In this document: one piece after another, positions 32,189-32,586 of the stretch | Layout: every line of letters starts with the position of its first letter | How positions within the stretch are numbered: position 1 is the stretch's first letter | Assembly: GCA_018364635.1 (NCBI GenBank) | Contig: JAGZLR010000023.1 | Span: 1-32,586, forward strand | DNA length: 32,586 nt | Source of the DNA: Clostridiales bacterium | Lineage (GTDB): Bacteria; Bacillota; Clostridia; Lachnospirales; Anaerotignaceae | Direction: 5' to 3' | Translations under genes and position numbers: made by a program | The notes under the pieces: model-generated | Told to the model about the DNA's origin: nothing | The model's input: the letters and a program-made list of their open reading frames with translations, nothing else | The model's database searches: none

Positions 32189-32390
32189 AACTATCCCCCC
32201 ATTTTTTTTCCTATCAACTGCGAGTTAGGATAACCCCAAAATCATTGCCTAAAAACAATTGATAAAAATCTAAACGTTACTACTTCCTCCAAACACAATT
32301 TTTATATTCTATTATGCTTCAAATTCCTTAATTTATAGCCGATATTATAGCATAATCATTTTATCTTTTCAACCAATCTTTCCCAATCAC
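32189..32390. other. Intergenic stretch between the methyltransferase and aminotransferase genes
   Basis: AT-rich. It must contain the aminotransferase promoter, but no clear boxes, hairpins or coding sequence were recognised. Confidence 0.4.
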
Positions 32391-32586
32391 TCATCCCTTC
32401 CCAGCAGAAAGTCTTTGTCTGACAACCTCATACATCAGTACTGCTGCTGCAACTGAGGCATTCAATGATTCTGTTTTACCAGGCATTGGAATTCTAACAA
32501 GATCATTGGCCATCTGAGCAATTTCTTCTGACAATCCATTAGCCTCATTCCCAATCAAAAGACCACAGCTTGGGAAAAAATCCAAG
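32391..32586 (-). CDS. SpoU/TrmH-family RNA 2'-O-methyltransferase (C-terminal part only)
   Basis: The visible 64 residues are the C-terminal end of a SPOUT methyltransferase; the start lies past the right edge. Motif 2 LLIGNEANGLSEEI and motif 3 IPMPGKTESLNASVAAAVLMYE form the S-adenosylmethionine-binding knot of this family. Such enzymes methylate ribose in rRNA or tRNA. The specific target cannot be told from this fragment. Confidence 0.9.
   Translation of the reverse strand, partial: LDFFPSCGLLIGNEANGLSEEIAQMANDLVRIPMPGKTESLNASVAAAVLMYEVVRQRLSAGKG

Overview
The window is from a low-G+C Gram-positive anaerobe, most likely a clostridial/Eubacteriales species (Lachnospiraceae- or Eubacteriaceae-like). 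This rests on the AT-rich composition, strong GGAGG ribosome sites, consensus sigma-A promoters, a TraX-family membrane protein, an LL-diaminopimelate-type aminotransferase and sulfur amino acid fermentation genes. No RNA gene, CRISPR array or intact mobile element was seen. Genes are on the minus strand except for two plus-strand blocks (3792-9991 and 20385-21197).

Left part (1-3513, minus): a four-gene Opp/Dpp/Nik-type ABC importer (two permeases, two ATPases, the last cut by the window edge), with no solute-binding protein next to the first permease. It has a consensus sigma-A promoter and an intrinsic-terminator-like hairpin in its leader. Diverging from it (3792-9991, plus) is a sigma-54-dependent activator, then a full-consensus -24/-12 promoter in front of a methionine gamma-lyase-like PLP enzyme, an NhaC-family transporter and a second PLP enzyme. 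The second one carries the full methionine gamma-lyase signature. This looks like a regulated methionine/sulfur amino acid catabolic locus.

Middle part (10154-21197): a TipAS-type MerR regulator with a 19-bp-spacer promoter; a minus-strand cluster of PucR regulator, DUF917/S-Me-THD protein, NCS1 permease and M20 dipeptidase; then a third PLP lyase of the same superfamily behind an AGCS amino acid:sodium symporter, diverging from another MerR-type regulator. The window therefore carries three related PLP lyases, two of them beside a transporter gene, and several dedicated regulators.

Right part: 21198-22333 is a decayed zone with frameshifted and interrupted minus-strand reading frames. Next is a LemA - DUF3137 - DUF1266 operon (22369-25080) with visibly higher G+C than its neighbours, a short unassigned stretch, and a TraX-family gene. 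From 26817 to the right edge the content is housekeeping: YebC/TACO1, YigZ/IMPACT, a COG0523 metal-chaperone GTPase with a His-rich loop, HflX, an LL-diaminopimelate-type aminotransferase, and the C-terminal end of a SpoU/TrmH rRNA methyltransferase.
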